Source of the DNA: Labyrinthula sp. Ha
Lineage: Eukaryota; Sar; Bigyra; Labyrinthulida; Labyrinthulaceae
Length of the DNA: 64,000 nt
Assembly: GCA_015227615.1 (NCBI GenBank)
Contig: JAALGZ010000014.1
Coordinates: 744,001 to 808,000 of the forward strand
Direction of reading: 5' to 3'
Of this stretch, positions 13,501 to 24,801 are shown piece by piece. Within the stretch, counting starts at the first letter, position 1. Every line of letters begins with the position of its first letter. Under the pieces are notes generated by a model. That model made no database searches, had not been told where the DNA came from, and saw nothing but the letters and a program-made list of their open reading frames with translations. The position numbers were made by a program, and so were the translations under genes.

Positions 13501-13549
13501 TAGAGAAGGAGTGACAAGTCCTCCTGTCAAAATGTACAGTGTTTTCTAA
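10532..13549 (+). CDS. CRAL-TRIO (Sec14-like) protein with a two-TM hairpin
   Basis: A 1005-residue single-exon gene. Residues about 60-205 look PH-like, ending in a helix around IGREIMSCIEKTR. Residues 215-340 form an unassigned beta-rich region. Residues about 363-397 make two closely spaced hydrophobic segments, a likely membrane hairpin such as those of ER-anchored proteins. A Ser-rich linker follows at 430-555. A CRAL-TRIO lipid-binding domain covers about 600-765, with IIDLKGVSFFSF, a conserved YPE box in NYPECLVAIYLVN and the closing LPVSYGGD. About 150 C-terminal residues look basic and globular. Sec14 domains bind phosphoinositides or other hydrophobic ligands and move them between membranes, so a role in lipid transfer at an ER or Golgi membrane is likely. 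Domain combination and exact ligand are inference. The gene is convergent with the pyrophosphatase, 54 bp between stops. Confidence 0.9.
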   Translation: MTTLIHESSEIFPKPERIRFGRRRTSVLNTGSFHLPLGTGKKASLSPFTQARRTKPLGNTLSECHVNGVFLVEENKDKKKPFSDEWWVDPFKNQKIIGNVWKTRVFVASSTAIALFKVKKNLAFDNFGFEPTGSELLDFSDVIVRYIKVDDIVAVTELKETPDISIPDDSGFLIHIVQTKFNGRFSSILRAPNEQIGREIMSCIEKTRNTFRLARMPLDKGIFKFDDNAKVLEAIRIVNVVDRNGKVLAGLLPWGGQVDLSVEPEHHGKVVLLVTALTAAFEPFKFEISGEKLLEKEAGKKELNIVVLGKGTENKVVKAVIPSLYLFLKVSEYPMNSSRKIDVSNSLVKLVEEVRSIVAKSPLYYTLVAILFGVVIGNLSFGSIFIVSVCCSVLFLISFKDALEKTLVDEIIKITGKQPTHQVILERVSTCPKQQVVESKLPAPRFPRPNLESMLSDTQFTPTGSVETEKEDVPPALGNYRRQRSQSNLSQYTREDRKILYNSIASSPPLQTHKIFNSSSSSYKFSGSDNFDDKSFDEMSAPGHLPRLGDLLESIEDVEPDVMKVPFRWMEAAKGDRSEGFKLWQRCIEWRREKNIDEVIKTPQPKFKEIKQEMPHLLLGNDSDGNLCVLLDISNVKEKFQKLHGHGVHPEIFSLHHVFVQEFWIKGRLTRTGQIKQIIDLKGVSFFSFNTLVLSYLSASKDIFVNYPECLVAIYLVNVPTSFKMIWKVVSPFLDKNTLSKIRVFTGKAESWKKKLRTEMPVDILPVSYGGDHADEPSSYPIEKGLEDFVKSLPARKDFTPLEIFGRSLSSERKTDTDGSTVSVQTQEEYGIHKFIGEFHIKQRDLHLCSSETIVALTGRRGKIIQDLPLKLLHQSLKLKLKKKINRNTPDKVFIKLTTFLGPLKTVIYADYFENEEEAHLHMSNAKKKFSPLSLRKIKAAAFLSKDPDSNQPCLKIFYLHKDDQKTEINIRFDEVDRREVIIKKHTSISREGVTSPPVKMYSVF

Positions 13550-13603
13550 GAATTAAGTAAACTTATGTTTTTTTTTTATTAATGCAATATATTTAATTCA
13601 ATC

Positions 13604-16179
13604 CTAGTGCGTAACATTGCTTACAAAGAGCGGAGCAAGTACCAGCAGCGTGTTACCCAGCAGCTTAATAACGACATGAATTGTTGGTCCTGCAGTATCT
13701 TTGAAAGGATCACCTAAACTAAACAAGAACAAAAACACATACCTGTTGTATCCCCCGTAACAGCAGCTTTATGCGCCTCACTACCCTTACCACCAAAGTT
13801 CCCCATTTCAATGTACTTTTTCGCATTGTCCCAAGCACCTATAAAAGTAATAGAAAACAAGCAAATACCTCCTGCAGTATCAAAAAACATTCCCATTAAT
13901 ATTCCTGCAACTGTACCAAACATGCTGAAGCCACCTAGCACCTTAACTCCTAGTTGCGCCTCTGGTTCTGTAGCCTCCCCCACAAACCGAAAAAACAAAC
14001 CAAGAAATGTCGGAAAAGCAATCGCAATAATAGCTGGTAGCTGCATTTCTCTCAACGCTGCTTTAGTAACGATCTCAATAGTGACCTTGTAGTTTGGCTT
14101 CTCTGTTCCTTCCAGGATTCCTGGATTAGTTCTAAACTGCCTTCTCACTTCCTTTACCACTTCTCCTGCAGTTTTTCCAACAGCTGCGATGGCCATCCCA
14201 CTCAACAGGAAAATTTCCATCATACCCAGAAGTCCACCAATGACCACCTCAGGTCGAACTAGATCAACTGAAAAATTAACAGGGGTAACTGCTGACTGTT
14301 CAACCTCATCTAAGAATGCAGAAAACAACACAAAGCACGCCAAAGCAGCGGATCCAATTGAATAGCCTTTAGTTATAGCTTTGGTCACATTTCCACATGC
14401 ATCAAGTATGTCAGTAGTATCGCGTACATGTTCCTCTTGATTAGACATTTCAGCAACTAGACAATAAATACAAATAAGGGAAAAACTTCCTCCAGCATTA
14501 TCAGCAATTGGTCTAAAAACTAACTGAACCAACAAAATAATACCCATAATTATTCTGTGCAAGAATGTAACCGGCAGAACTCAACAGTCCCATTGTTGCG
14601 ACAGCTGTACCCAGCAAGCCGGCATTGTGACACGTCGCCTCATTTGAACACATTCCAGATGATTTTCCCAAATGATAAGAGCACAGAACAGCAACTGAAA
14701 TGCAAATGCAAGGGACAACAGTGCTCTTAAGCCCCAACGCAATTCCTGTAATAATATTCGTTGCATGACCCGTGACACTAGACTCTGCGATCTGCCTCAC
14801 AGGCGGGTAGACATAATCCGTATAGTATTGTGTACTCAGGATAAAACAAATCGAGGTGAGCATTCCCAAAAGGCCGCAACCAACGTAATGCTTCCAGGCG
14901 GATGGGTACTCTTCAGTGTACAACATAGTTCTGCAGGTGAACAGAAAACAGAAAAAACCTAGAGACAGAGATAAAACATATCCCTTCTTCAGGTGGTCCA
15001 TGGGGTTTATGCTCTTCCCAGCTTTAATTTCCTCATCCTCTTTTCTACCCACATTTACATAGAATATTCCTATTGAGGAAACTACAATATCAAAGGCATG
15101 AACCATTAAAGGAAAGAAAGTGAACTTTACTGGATTTGGAACATTATTGTCTTTAGCAACAGTTGCTGCAAGAATCATTGCTCCTATAATCTCTGCCGTC
15201 ACACTCTCAAACACATCAGCTGAAGATCCAACACAGTCCCCGACAAGATCACCCTAAACTAACCAATTACAAAAAAACGTACGACTAAATCCGCAATTAC
15301 TCCGCCATTTCTTGGATCATCCTCAGCCAAACTAAGTTCAACTTTACCCACCAAATCACTTCCTACATCTGCAGCCTTGGTATAAATTCCGCCACCAAGC
15401 TGTTGAAACAGTGCTACAAAAGATGCACCAGATGCTAGACCAGTCATTAGTGTAGGAACTTCATTCAAATGATCCGACCCAGTTGTCATGTAGACGATTA
15501 TATAAGTTAATGAAACTCCAGAAACACATAGCGTCAAAGACAAAATGGCTGAAAATGCCCCACCTCTGAAGCAAATGTTAAAAGCCTTTGAGTAGCTCTC
15601 TGTAGCAGCAGCGGTGACTCTTACATTTGTTTGCGCAGAAACCCACATCGAGATATATCCTGCAAGAGCAGAACATCCAGCTCCTAGAAGAAAGGTTGCT
15701 GCTGAGTAAAATCCTCTCATGAAGCTACCTTCGTCCCCAAGGATGAATGAAGTAAAAATTGCCCCTGCGACAAGGAGAGAGAACTTCTTGACTGTAGAAT
15801 ATTGAACTTCCAAAAATCCTTCAGCTCCTTCTCTAATCGGTTCGCTGATCTTTCTCATCTCTTCAGTTCCGTCGGGTTTTGAGAGCAACCAAGCGCAAAG
15901 GTAAAGCGTGATTGCAGATCCAAGAGCGCATATTGTCAAAACTACTCCAATAAACCATAATGAAGTTGAATTTAGGTGCAAAAGAAAGGTAAATACGACT
16001 CCACAGCCGATAATTCCCCCAATGAGCTTTGGAAACTCTTCTTCGCTGACTAAGTTAAGAGCGCTACTTGGAATAGGCAAGTTGCTTATTCGTTTCTTGA
16101 GACCAGGATCTAGGAAGAGCTTACGTTGATTAGGATCTTCTATGTCGTAGCCAGGGATCATTTGTCTTCTAGATGTCAT
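13604..16179 (-). CDS. Type II (K+-independent) H+-translocating pyrophosphatase, six exons
   Basis: Membrane proton pump that hydrolyses pyrophosphate. Exons are 16179-15283, 15253-14544, 14512-14487, 14456-13869, 13838-13743 and 13713-13604. The five introns are 29, 31, 30, 30 and 29 nt. Spliced length is 2427 nt, or 808 residues, the usual size for plant AVP2-type pumps. Each junction restores a family block: IADLVGDLVGD, NNYGPIADNAGG, AGGIAEMS, TAGGAWDNAKKYIE and VTGDTTGDPFKDTAGP. Substrate-site residues are visible as DX7KXE (D271, K279, E281) and DX3DX3D (D297, D301, D305). In GNVTKAITKGY, Lys570 and Thr573 occupy the positions that mark K+-independent type II enzymes, where type I has Ala and Gly. 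Plant type II pumps sit in Golgi membranes; location here is inference. Two introns are stopless multiples of three and would be mistranslated if left in. Confidence 0.95.
13714..13742 (-). other. 29-nt intron (pyrophosphatase intron 5)
   Basis: GT...AG intron with a T-rich body and a GTTTAGTTTAG end. Removal joins GATACAACAG to GTGATCC and yields TTGDPFKDTAGP, a conserved C-terminal block of H+-pyrophosphatases. Confidence 0.92.
13839..13868 (-). other. 30-nt in-frame intron (pyrophosphatase intron 4)
   Basis: Starts GTATTTGC and ends TTTTATAG. It has no stop and a length divisible by three, so an unspliced reading inserts ten hydrophobic residues between AGG and AWDNAKKYIE. The family is invariant there, so removal is required. 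Confidence 0.9.
14457..14486 (-). other. 30-nt in-frame intron (pyrophosphatase intron 3)
   Basis: Starts GTTTTTCCC and ends TTGTCTAG. Also stopless and divisible by three. Splicing restores DNAGGIAEMS, a near-invariant family motif; retention would insert ten residues into it. The exon between this intron and the next upstream one is only 26 nt. Confidence 0.9.
14513..14543 (-). other. 31-nt intron (pyrophosphatase intron 2)
   Basis: Starts GTATTATTTTG and ends TTAGTTTTTAG. Splicing joins NNYG to PIADNAGG as the family demands, and moves between two otherwise separate reading frames. Confidence 0.94.
15254..15282 (-). other. 29-nt intron (pyrophosphatase intron 1)
   Basis: Starts GTACGTTTTTTT and ends GGTTAGTTTAG. 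Splicing joins IADLV to GDLVGDC and completes the DX3DX3D substrate-binding motif, so the intron interrupts the active site. Confidence 0.95.
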
Positions 16180-19100
16180 GTAGAAAACGATTCAAAATCT
16201 TTTATTTTTAATTTCTATTCCAGTTGTCTGATATCTTTTGATTACCGGATTTTACAGTTATAGCGATTATGTCGAAATATACGATATCAAAAATATTAAA
16301 CTTTTGACGTAAATTCAAGTTCAATAGAGTATTACTACAAAGCAGTTCGACTTGAAGCAAGTTTGGCTATCCCTTGAATTCAATGGTGAGTGAACGCCAA
16401 AGTAGGCCTGTTTAGAAATAAAAAATAAATATTTGAAGTCTTCTAAACATTAATGTTTTGTCTTTCTAGTTGTTTTGCTTTTCTTACTTTGGCAACTCTA
16501 TACTTTTCTAGGGTTTACAAGAGCTGCAGCAGGACTCGGATTTGGCCAAGCTCTGCAGTGAAACGACTTGCTAATAAGAATAAGAGAGTTTTCTTAGCAA
16601 GAATCTACCTCAAATGACAGTTTTCAAAATACTCTTGCTTCTTAGCCTCTAGAGGAACATCTTCATGTCAGGAAGTAAATCCCACTCTGCTCAAGGTTTT
16701 CATTACTTTATGTCCATAGAACGAACAGTAGCATACTATAATCCTTCAATTAAGAAGATCTTGCAAGTATTTTTGATCCATCGTAAGTAACCACGATTAA
16801 TCATTATACCGGGTCCTACTCATGAAACAAAGCATATTTATCTCTAGTTTCTCGAACCATGGACTGCTGTAGGTTTCATATTCACGTATTAAGTAGTATT
16901 TATATTCCTTTTTCTATATTTTTATTCTCAAGCTATTATTGGTCATGGAGCATATTGCTGATTAACAACGATAACTTCTTCTGTTACGCAACTAGCATCT
17001 ACAAGAGTGCAGTGTTCCTTCTGGTAGAGAAACCTATTGTACTGTCGGACCTGTGTTAAAGTTCAGTACTTACAGCTTGGCGGAATAAACGGGTTCATTT
17101 CAAAAGTTTCCTATTCTAGATGATCAATACAGTATCATTTATAAAATGAAAAGGAAACCCATCTTGACCATAAGCTGGTAGAACAACGTTTAACATTCAA
17201 CTGAATTTTTGCTGATTACACCAGAATTCTATGTGTTGTAAATGGGTTAAAAACTTTAAAACTCTATATTTACTTGTTCAAATAATTATAAAAAGAAACC
17301 GTAAGGCTAATTAATGAAATGATTACATCATATGAAGCATCAGAAGAAGGTCTATCCATCCAAAAATGATTGGAATTTCCGCTGACAGGTACTTTGTTTC
17401 TGCTAAAATTGAGGATGCTATGTGCCGTTGGTTAAAAACTGCGAGGAAAAGAATATCATTTTCGTCGCAAAATTGAAGAAACCAAATTTATGTGTTTTTC
17501 AATATTGGATAAAAATATATCCCGAGGAATATAGGCTGTTGCATTAGCAATATTTTCAGTGGAAAAAAAAGATAAAAGAGCATGTACCTATCCCGCATAG
17601 GAATATATATTTATCATGCTTACCTGATACAAATAAGGGCTCTATGCACTAAAAACCAAATGAATGCTTTTTATTGAAATCCAGTTACGCCCAATATATT
17701 ATTGACGGTCCTTAAACTCTTCTCCAATTAAAACTGCTTGAATATGAACCGATGAGCATTCTAACTTCTAGAATCTTCTTTCAAGCTTGAATAAGAATGA
17801 TTTATGTCACAGAGCATATATCATTACATAATCCTCTTATACAACTAATGCTATAAAATAATATGCTACCAAGTGCAATTTACCTTGAGCATAAAATCTA
17901 GATCAAAATTTATGTAGTATGTTTTAGCTGCAAAAATTAGTTAATTCTAGAAACCTAACTATCTTCACAAATAAACAGGACTGAAAAATTATTTTGCAAT
18001 GAGCTTGGACAAGTAATAAAAAAAATCAATAAATTTGATGCAGATTTAGTGTCAAATTTATTTAGTTTCTGTCTTTCTATAATCCTTATTCAATATCGGT
18101 AACATTATATATACATATACTAACCCTTTAAAGTACTAACTAAGCTATCCAAAAACAGAAACCTCAGTTGCAAAATAAGATTAATTTTAATCGATTGAAG
18201 TTAAATGTAACCCCATAATATATTTTTATCTTTTGAAAAAATCTAGCCTTCGTCACAGCGTCGTACAATATGAAATCATATACATATCTAAGTAAAATTA
18301 AAAACAGGAAACAAAAATTTCTGCTCCAAAGAGTGTTAAGGTTTGCATTGAGCAATGTTGGGCGCGTCTGATATTTTCATTAGATATATATCCGACTCAG
18401 GGAACTTTTGACGTTAACCAGGCTAGAATTCTTAATCACATAAAGAAGTGAGAGATATGATCAAATTAGGGTTTCCATGAAATACTAAGACTTACAGATA
18501 TACTGTTTCCACATCACTGAAAAGATCTAAGCTCTTAACCAATTATCACATTTAAAAACTGACTCGTGTTATAGACTCCTTAACCTCTAAAAATTTTCCG
18601 GCGATAAATTGTACAATCTACAAAATTGGCGTATGTCCTTTCACAAAATAATAACCTTTTGAGAAGTTTTTGATAATTGATTTGAAATTCTTAAGAAATA
18701 TCTATATGTGGTTTTAAGAAAGCTAAGCAAGCTCAGAAATTCCACAAAACTTCTAAAAGCTGCCTTGAATGAAAAAAAGGATTTTCAAATTCTAATTGAC
18801 AAGTTTGAATGATAGCTATCCTCTTTTTATATGCGCAAGATTTCTTAATTATGAACCCTTCGCTTCTTTGTAGCGGTTTATAGGTATTCATAACTACAAA
18901 CAGAAGAGCATATTGATACTATGGAAAGAGCTATCTTTTTTCTATTATATGAAGATATGAAGTAATATATCGTCTTCCCGAATATATTAAAATGTTCGTG
19001 GACTGTGAGCTTAGTCAAAGTACAAAGCGTGTATCAATATTTGACTTTTAATAAAGTTTTTGAAAGCTGAACACTAGCATTGTAGATATCATGGTATGGA

Positions 19101-22100
19101 AGTGCCTGAGTTATCAGCAGATCGCTACCATTCAATGCTCGATAAGAGTAGAAACTAAGATAAATAAAAGTCATTTATTAAAGAATAATAATTTTAAGTT
19201 ATTAACAACATCTTTCTCTCTTCTCTAAATAGATTTTGCTCAACCCGTGGCTTCTGCTTGTTAACTCAACTATTGGTTACATTTAGCGCAGGATAGATTG
19301 TGTGATAAATGTTTATATTATACTCGTCTTTTTGATTCTTTACACTATAGTCAAATTTAAAAAATAATTTAGTTAGAACACAGTTTGCGGCTTAGTAGAG
19401 TAGACATGAATTAAAGCAAATTCCCAACTCGAATCTGTGTCACTTATTACGATTCAGCTTTCCCGATAAGCGATGTTCCAATCCATTATTAATATACCTT
19501 CTTAGAAGCACAGTATGACATATAAACTAATTATAGATTTAGCAAAAGATGGGAGAAGAATTAAGTAAGATACAGGAGTGATCCTTCACTCGATATTATA
19601 TTTACCTGTCTTCTCATGTCCAGTTAATTGATTAGTATTACAATATTAATACTCATAAAAGATCACTACCAGTTTATCAAATCTAATCAAAATACCCCTT
19701 GTCATAATGTATAGAGTTTTTGAAAACCACTGTTTACTGATATGAGCTTTCGTGCCTTCAGATCTAATACAGTTGGCAAGTTAATCGGGATAAAGATTTT
19801 TTTTCACCAGTCTAATACCTACACCACAGTTGAGTTGACCTCAGTAAACTACCAAGAGAAAAAGATCAGCAGATAAAAAGATCAAAAGATAAAAAGAACA
19901 AAGTCATACCTACTTAAAAAAAGGATTATAAAAAAACACGAAATACCTAAACCTGTTCATGATAATATATTTTGTTGTTTACTTACGGCAGGTATTCTAC
20001 ACTAGATGCTACATTGTATTGAACTATAATCAACGCCGGCGGGATATTTTAGGAACGCAAGAAAATATTTCTTAAGATTTGGACATGGATCAAGCGACTT
20101 ATGCTCTTATGAAAAAATGTACATTTTCATGTAGTCAGTAAGCACCGATATTTACTTTTTTGAGTCTATTAAAGCCTGTAGAAGATATTTTAAATATCTA
20201 AAAACTAGTATTTTGAAGAGCATGGTGTAGGCCAACCCAATTATCTGCATAGTGGAAAGTATAGAATTTTAGTATTATTTTGTACATACACTAAGAATTT
20301 GAAGTCAGTTAAAAGTGCATTAAATGACCTCTAATACTTAAATAACAGGGGAAGCTTTGCGTGCTTTTGCAACAAGTTTCACCATCTTGAATAAACGCTC
20401 TTATTACCTCCAGTGTTGCTTTCATAATCCAGGGACATGATTCAATTTATTGATATTGAACAGTTATACTGGGAAAACAGTTTTATATTTATGTATTCCA
20501 AATATTGGAAGAATTTCTCATAAAGGCTTGAACTTACAAAAAATTCTGAAATAACTCTCGTATATAAAGAACCTTCAAACTGAGCTTGAATTCTTTACGA
20601 CTCATACAAACTATATTTGAACATTAATATATTTCATTTTATTCTTCACATGTTATTATATAAGCGGTTTGTCTATCATCTACTTAGTTACAAGATTTCC
20701 TGTATATTTTTGGTGAAAGCTCACGCTTCAAAATATGAATTAGTCAATTCGATCTTGGATATATGCCTAATGCCTGTTAGAACTACCAAAGCAAATTAAT
20801 TAGCATATAGAAACGATTAATCAATACGGGTTTTATAGAAAAGTATGTTGCTGTATAGATTATTATGTCCAAGTAAAAAGTCCTATAATTGCACAGTATA
20901 TTCAAGAACTTCATATATTTGGTTTGTTGTGTGAACGGGTCATGCTGAAACAATATCATGGGAAGACAGCTAATAAAGAATGCTATATAGTTACAGGAAA
21001 CTGTTTATGAATTTTTTTAGAGTTACTCTTTACACAATTGGAGTACATGTCTCTTAGAAAAACCTTTCTTTTAGGTGCAAAAAGCTTAACCCTATTAAAT
21101 CTAAGCTAAATCCTCTTTTCTTGTTGCTTTATAGAGTTTGGAACATTGCAGATTTTGGCTTTTAAGTTTAACTGACAAGTACGGACAAAAATATCTAATG
21201 CAACGAATCATACCAAGCAAGTTAATTTCTAAGGTGGGGCTGTTGTACTATGTATATTACATCATTCGCATTTGGAATAGAGGGCCTGGTAGCACGGTCT
21301 CTCTGAATCGACTCTTACCCCCCATGGGAACCCATACTAGCTACATAGAATGTGATCCGCAAATCTAGGTATACTCTATCATTTGATTGGATATTGTTTA
21401 ACCTAAGCAAACCTCTTCAGTCAGTCAATTTCGCAAAAAAAATCTGGATTAAGTTAAACCCAAGAAAGCTAATAAATAAGTAGATAATATGATGTGAAAT
21501 CAATCGAGACTCTAATGATGGCAGCATATAGATATAGTTTTGAAAATAATTATATATGTGAGTATTCGCATTACTATTGCGCTGAAAATGTTTTCTCTCT
21601 ACCTTTATATTCATATGGATTCAACTTGATATCGAGATACTTGTTTGTGTAAGTTACAGTCTACAAACTTAGATTTATAGATTAGCTATACGTGCAAAGC
21701 TGCAGAAAAGCCTAGAATAGCCCTGAGAGGTATCTTGTCTGCATATTTATGGATTTTCAGGCTATACAGTTATGTCTTTGAACACTCACCTTTTGGTGAT
21801 CTGAGTGCCATTAACGTGTTGAGGAATATGGATGACCTGAAAAAGTGGTTAACAAATAGTAGTCTTGTTTATAAGTCTGTTGCGTGCAGAGGCTACTGAG
21901 GTTAAATTCCATAGTTAAATAAGAGGAGTTGAATACATTAGGATTTTTCAGGGTTATTGCTGACGTCTCTTTCGGGGTCACACTTGATACTGAAAGACAT
22001 GGTTTAGGTTTCTGGGACGTTGGAACAAGATCTCTATACTCCAAAGGTATTGAAAGCTTATGTATCCTCTTTTGTTGTGCACCTTCTATTATTTTAAGAG

Positions 22101-24691
22101 ATTAAGGATCATTTCAAGTGATAGCGTTTGTTTACTTAAGTAATATGAAGGATCTCTTCGGGTTGAGAAATGTGATAGAAGGGTTAGTTCTTCTGGAGAT
22201 ATTCTACAAGCCCAATCAAATATCTCTATCTTTTAAGTTCTAAAATTATAGATAAATATTATGTTAGAAGAACTAGAATGTAATGGTATTAGTCTGAGGG
22301 GAGTTATGGTGAGAAAAGATCTTGTTTAGCAAGAAAAAACAATGTCGCTGAAATCCTCGTTATTATTGATTTCACGGCCTTATGGACCCTCTCCAAACTC
22401 ATTATGATATTCGAATTTTGGTGGACCAATAAAAAAGATATAGCAAAGTTTTTTAGGCTGTGAAAAACTTTTAATAGCAACAGAAAGTTGCTTCAAGCTA
22501 GGGACAAGCACATCCCGTCATCAAGGATGGAGCCGAGAGAGGTTTGAGCTGTTAACACAAACATCGAACCTATAACATAGCACAAATCCATTGCCTTAGA
22601 AGCCAGCGTCTATACAAAGAGCACCCACTATTGATCATACAAAAGTTTTTGAACATGCCGCTTGAATACTTAAAAAAACCAAGGCTGCTACTCCAGAGTG
22701 ATTGTTTGATGACATTGACAAAGTAAATGTGCGTAGAAAACTGCTACACAACCTTTTCGGCCATTAACACGGGTTCGCTCTGAATGAATAATAAAGAAAC
22801 TTACAGCGACCCCGAACACAATATTGTGAAACAACAGAATAAATAAATGAATCGAATGTATCGAGTTTTCATTATTTTTTTATTTAGGATACCTATCAAG
22901 ATGCAGACCTCTTCATCTGAACAACTTCAGATAAGAGGTTTGGTTTCAGAAACGTTGTGATATCGAGCCTCAAAAGTTTGCGAGGTTAATAGGCGAAGGA
23001 AACGAGTTCAGTCTGACAATTTTGAGTTACAAATGAGCATAAAAACAAAATTTGCAATGCTCAACTAGATCGAAACCCTCATCTTTGTTACTAAGTTGGT
23101 TTGTTTTCAGACATTGAATGCACAACGTAAGCAGGAAGTCTCGCTAATAAAACCTCTTACGGAAACTAAAGCTCCAGCCAGTAAGACGAGTAGAATCGAA
23201 AGGAAATATTTATTATCTTGTTCATATATTGGACTAGCTATCGAGATATTAGCACCATTGAAAGGGTTTTTCAATTTTCCAGAGTTTTGAAAAACTTTGA
23301 ATAATGGTTACTACTTCGAACTATAGATAATTCTGGATTCATCCGATTTTCGTTTGAGTAAACTAGAGAAATTTCCCTATTAACCATAGTGATAGGTATT
23401 AGGTTTGATGTAGTTTGGCTCCAAATTCAACTTTAAAATAGTCAAGACTGTGCTCCTACTTCATCAAAAGTAATGTACCTTAACTCTAACCTTATCTTGG
23501 ACAAGTTTTCAGTAACACAGAATAAAAAAATATTTAGTTTAAAAATTTGTTATTTATTATTATAGAATTCTCTCTCTCTCATTATTTTTGTTTCCTAACA
23601 GAATTACATAATTTCTTTAGTTTCACACCTGATGAAATGGTTTTATATCCATATAAACTAAGTTATGAATTACTAAAACCAGAAAAAAGTAGACGTCAGT
23701 GTTGACATTATCTTTTCTTCACTCTATGTCCCATACTCACAAGAAATTCATCAAGTTGATTATCTTTCTCAACATAATTAAAGAGCAAACTAGTATAAAG
23801 GTGTCAAGAGGTTTGTTGAGCAATCGCATGACGAAATAAAACTAAAGTGGAAGAAATATGCAACTATTGCTAGTTACCATAACAAATACGGGTCATTGTT
23901 ATTGTAAGAAGCTATTTTAAAATAATTTCTTTCATCAGGACAGAGGAAATTGTACATTACAATTACTTAACATCCTTGGTTTAGTAATTATTCTCTTCTT
24001 GTTTTGAAAGACTTGTATTATTTTTATAGTCTGTTACTAGCTGTTACCTCAAACTATTTACAAAAGGTTTAAAATGGGGCGTTTTGTGACTTTGGAAGCA
24101 AAGTATTTACCGCTGCAGATTTCTTTCTCTGGTATAATAATACATTTTTGTGGTCAATGTAAGGAGTTTCCTTTTGTTTTGAGCAAATAAGGTTGATTCA
24201 AAGAAAAAATAACTTCCTTTTTCGTCACAAATTTTACTACACGGGTATGAATTTATATACCATAAAGCTAACTGTCTCAGTTTCGATGTAACTTCTTGTC
24301 ACCTTTGAAATTCCAAGAATTATCACTCAGAATGGGCAAGAATTATATACTATTTAGTCCATAAGAAGTGAAATTTAGGATAGGTTTAACTATTAGAGAG
24401 GCATCGTATGCAAAACTTTCATAATTATATTTAGCAATTTTCTTTGCTTAATCATATCGCTAGTACATCTTCCACTAGTTGCCCTACTACAGGAAAGCTC
24501 CTACATTTCCATAATGCTTCAAGTATATAGTGCCTCCTTCTGAAAGCATTAAATTTCTTGACCAACTTAATCCACACTCTTTTAATACTCTGATTGCATA
24601 CTCTATCTACGAAGGTCTGTCATAATCATACCTAGAATTCCTTTCGACTTGAACCCTAGGCTATTAGGTATATTGCCATTAATGTAAGTGT
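16180..24691. other. Long gene-free interval
   Basis: About 8.5 kb of AT-rich DNA with no supportable gene. Chance frames are 60-77 codons and mostly lack an ATG. A GC-richer patch at about 21270-21365 carries no tRNA fold that I could build. There is a CT run near 23570. I see no repeats shared with the rest of the window. Confidence 0.5.
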
Positions 24692-24696
24692 TCATC

Positions 24697-24801
24697 TGTT
24701 ACAGAATAAAAGGTGAACACAATGTGAAAGGTGGACTTAGTTTTTATCTCTTGTTTTTACATTAACCGATAACTCATGATGCACACAATTTAACTGTAAG
24801 A
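24697..24801 (-). repeat. 3' LTR of Ty1/copia element 1
   Basis: A 105-bp direct repeat of 29572-29676. On the element (minus) strand it runs towards a TGTTACA-type end. The two LTRs agree at about 88 per cent by eye, which indicates an old insertion. The five bases outside, TCATC, nearly match TCAAC beyond the other LTR and are a likely target duplication. Confidence 0.85.

Noticed and set aside
21268-21365. GC-richer patch that looked like a tRNA or SINE
   Set aside because: No B box and no cloverleaf could be built on either strand.
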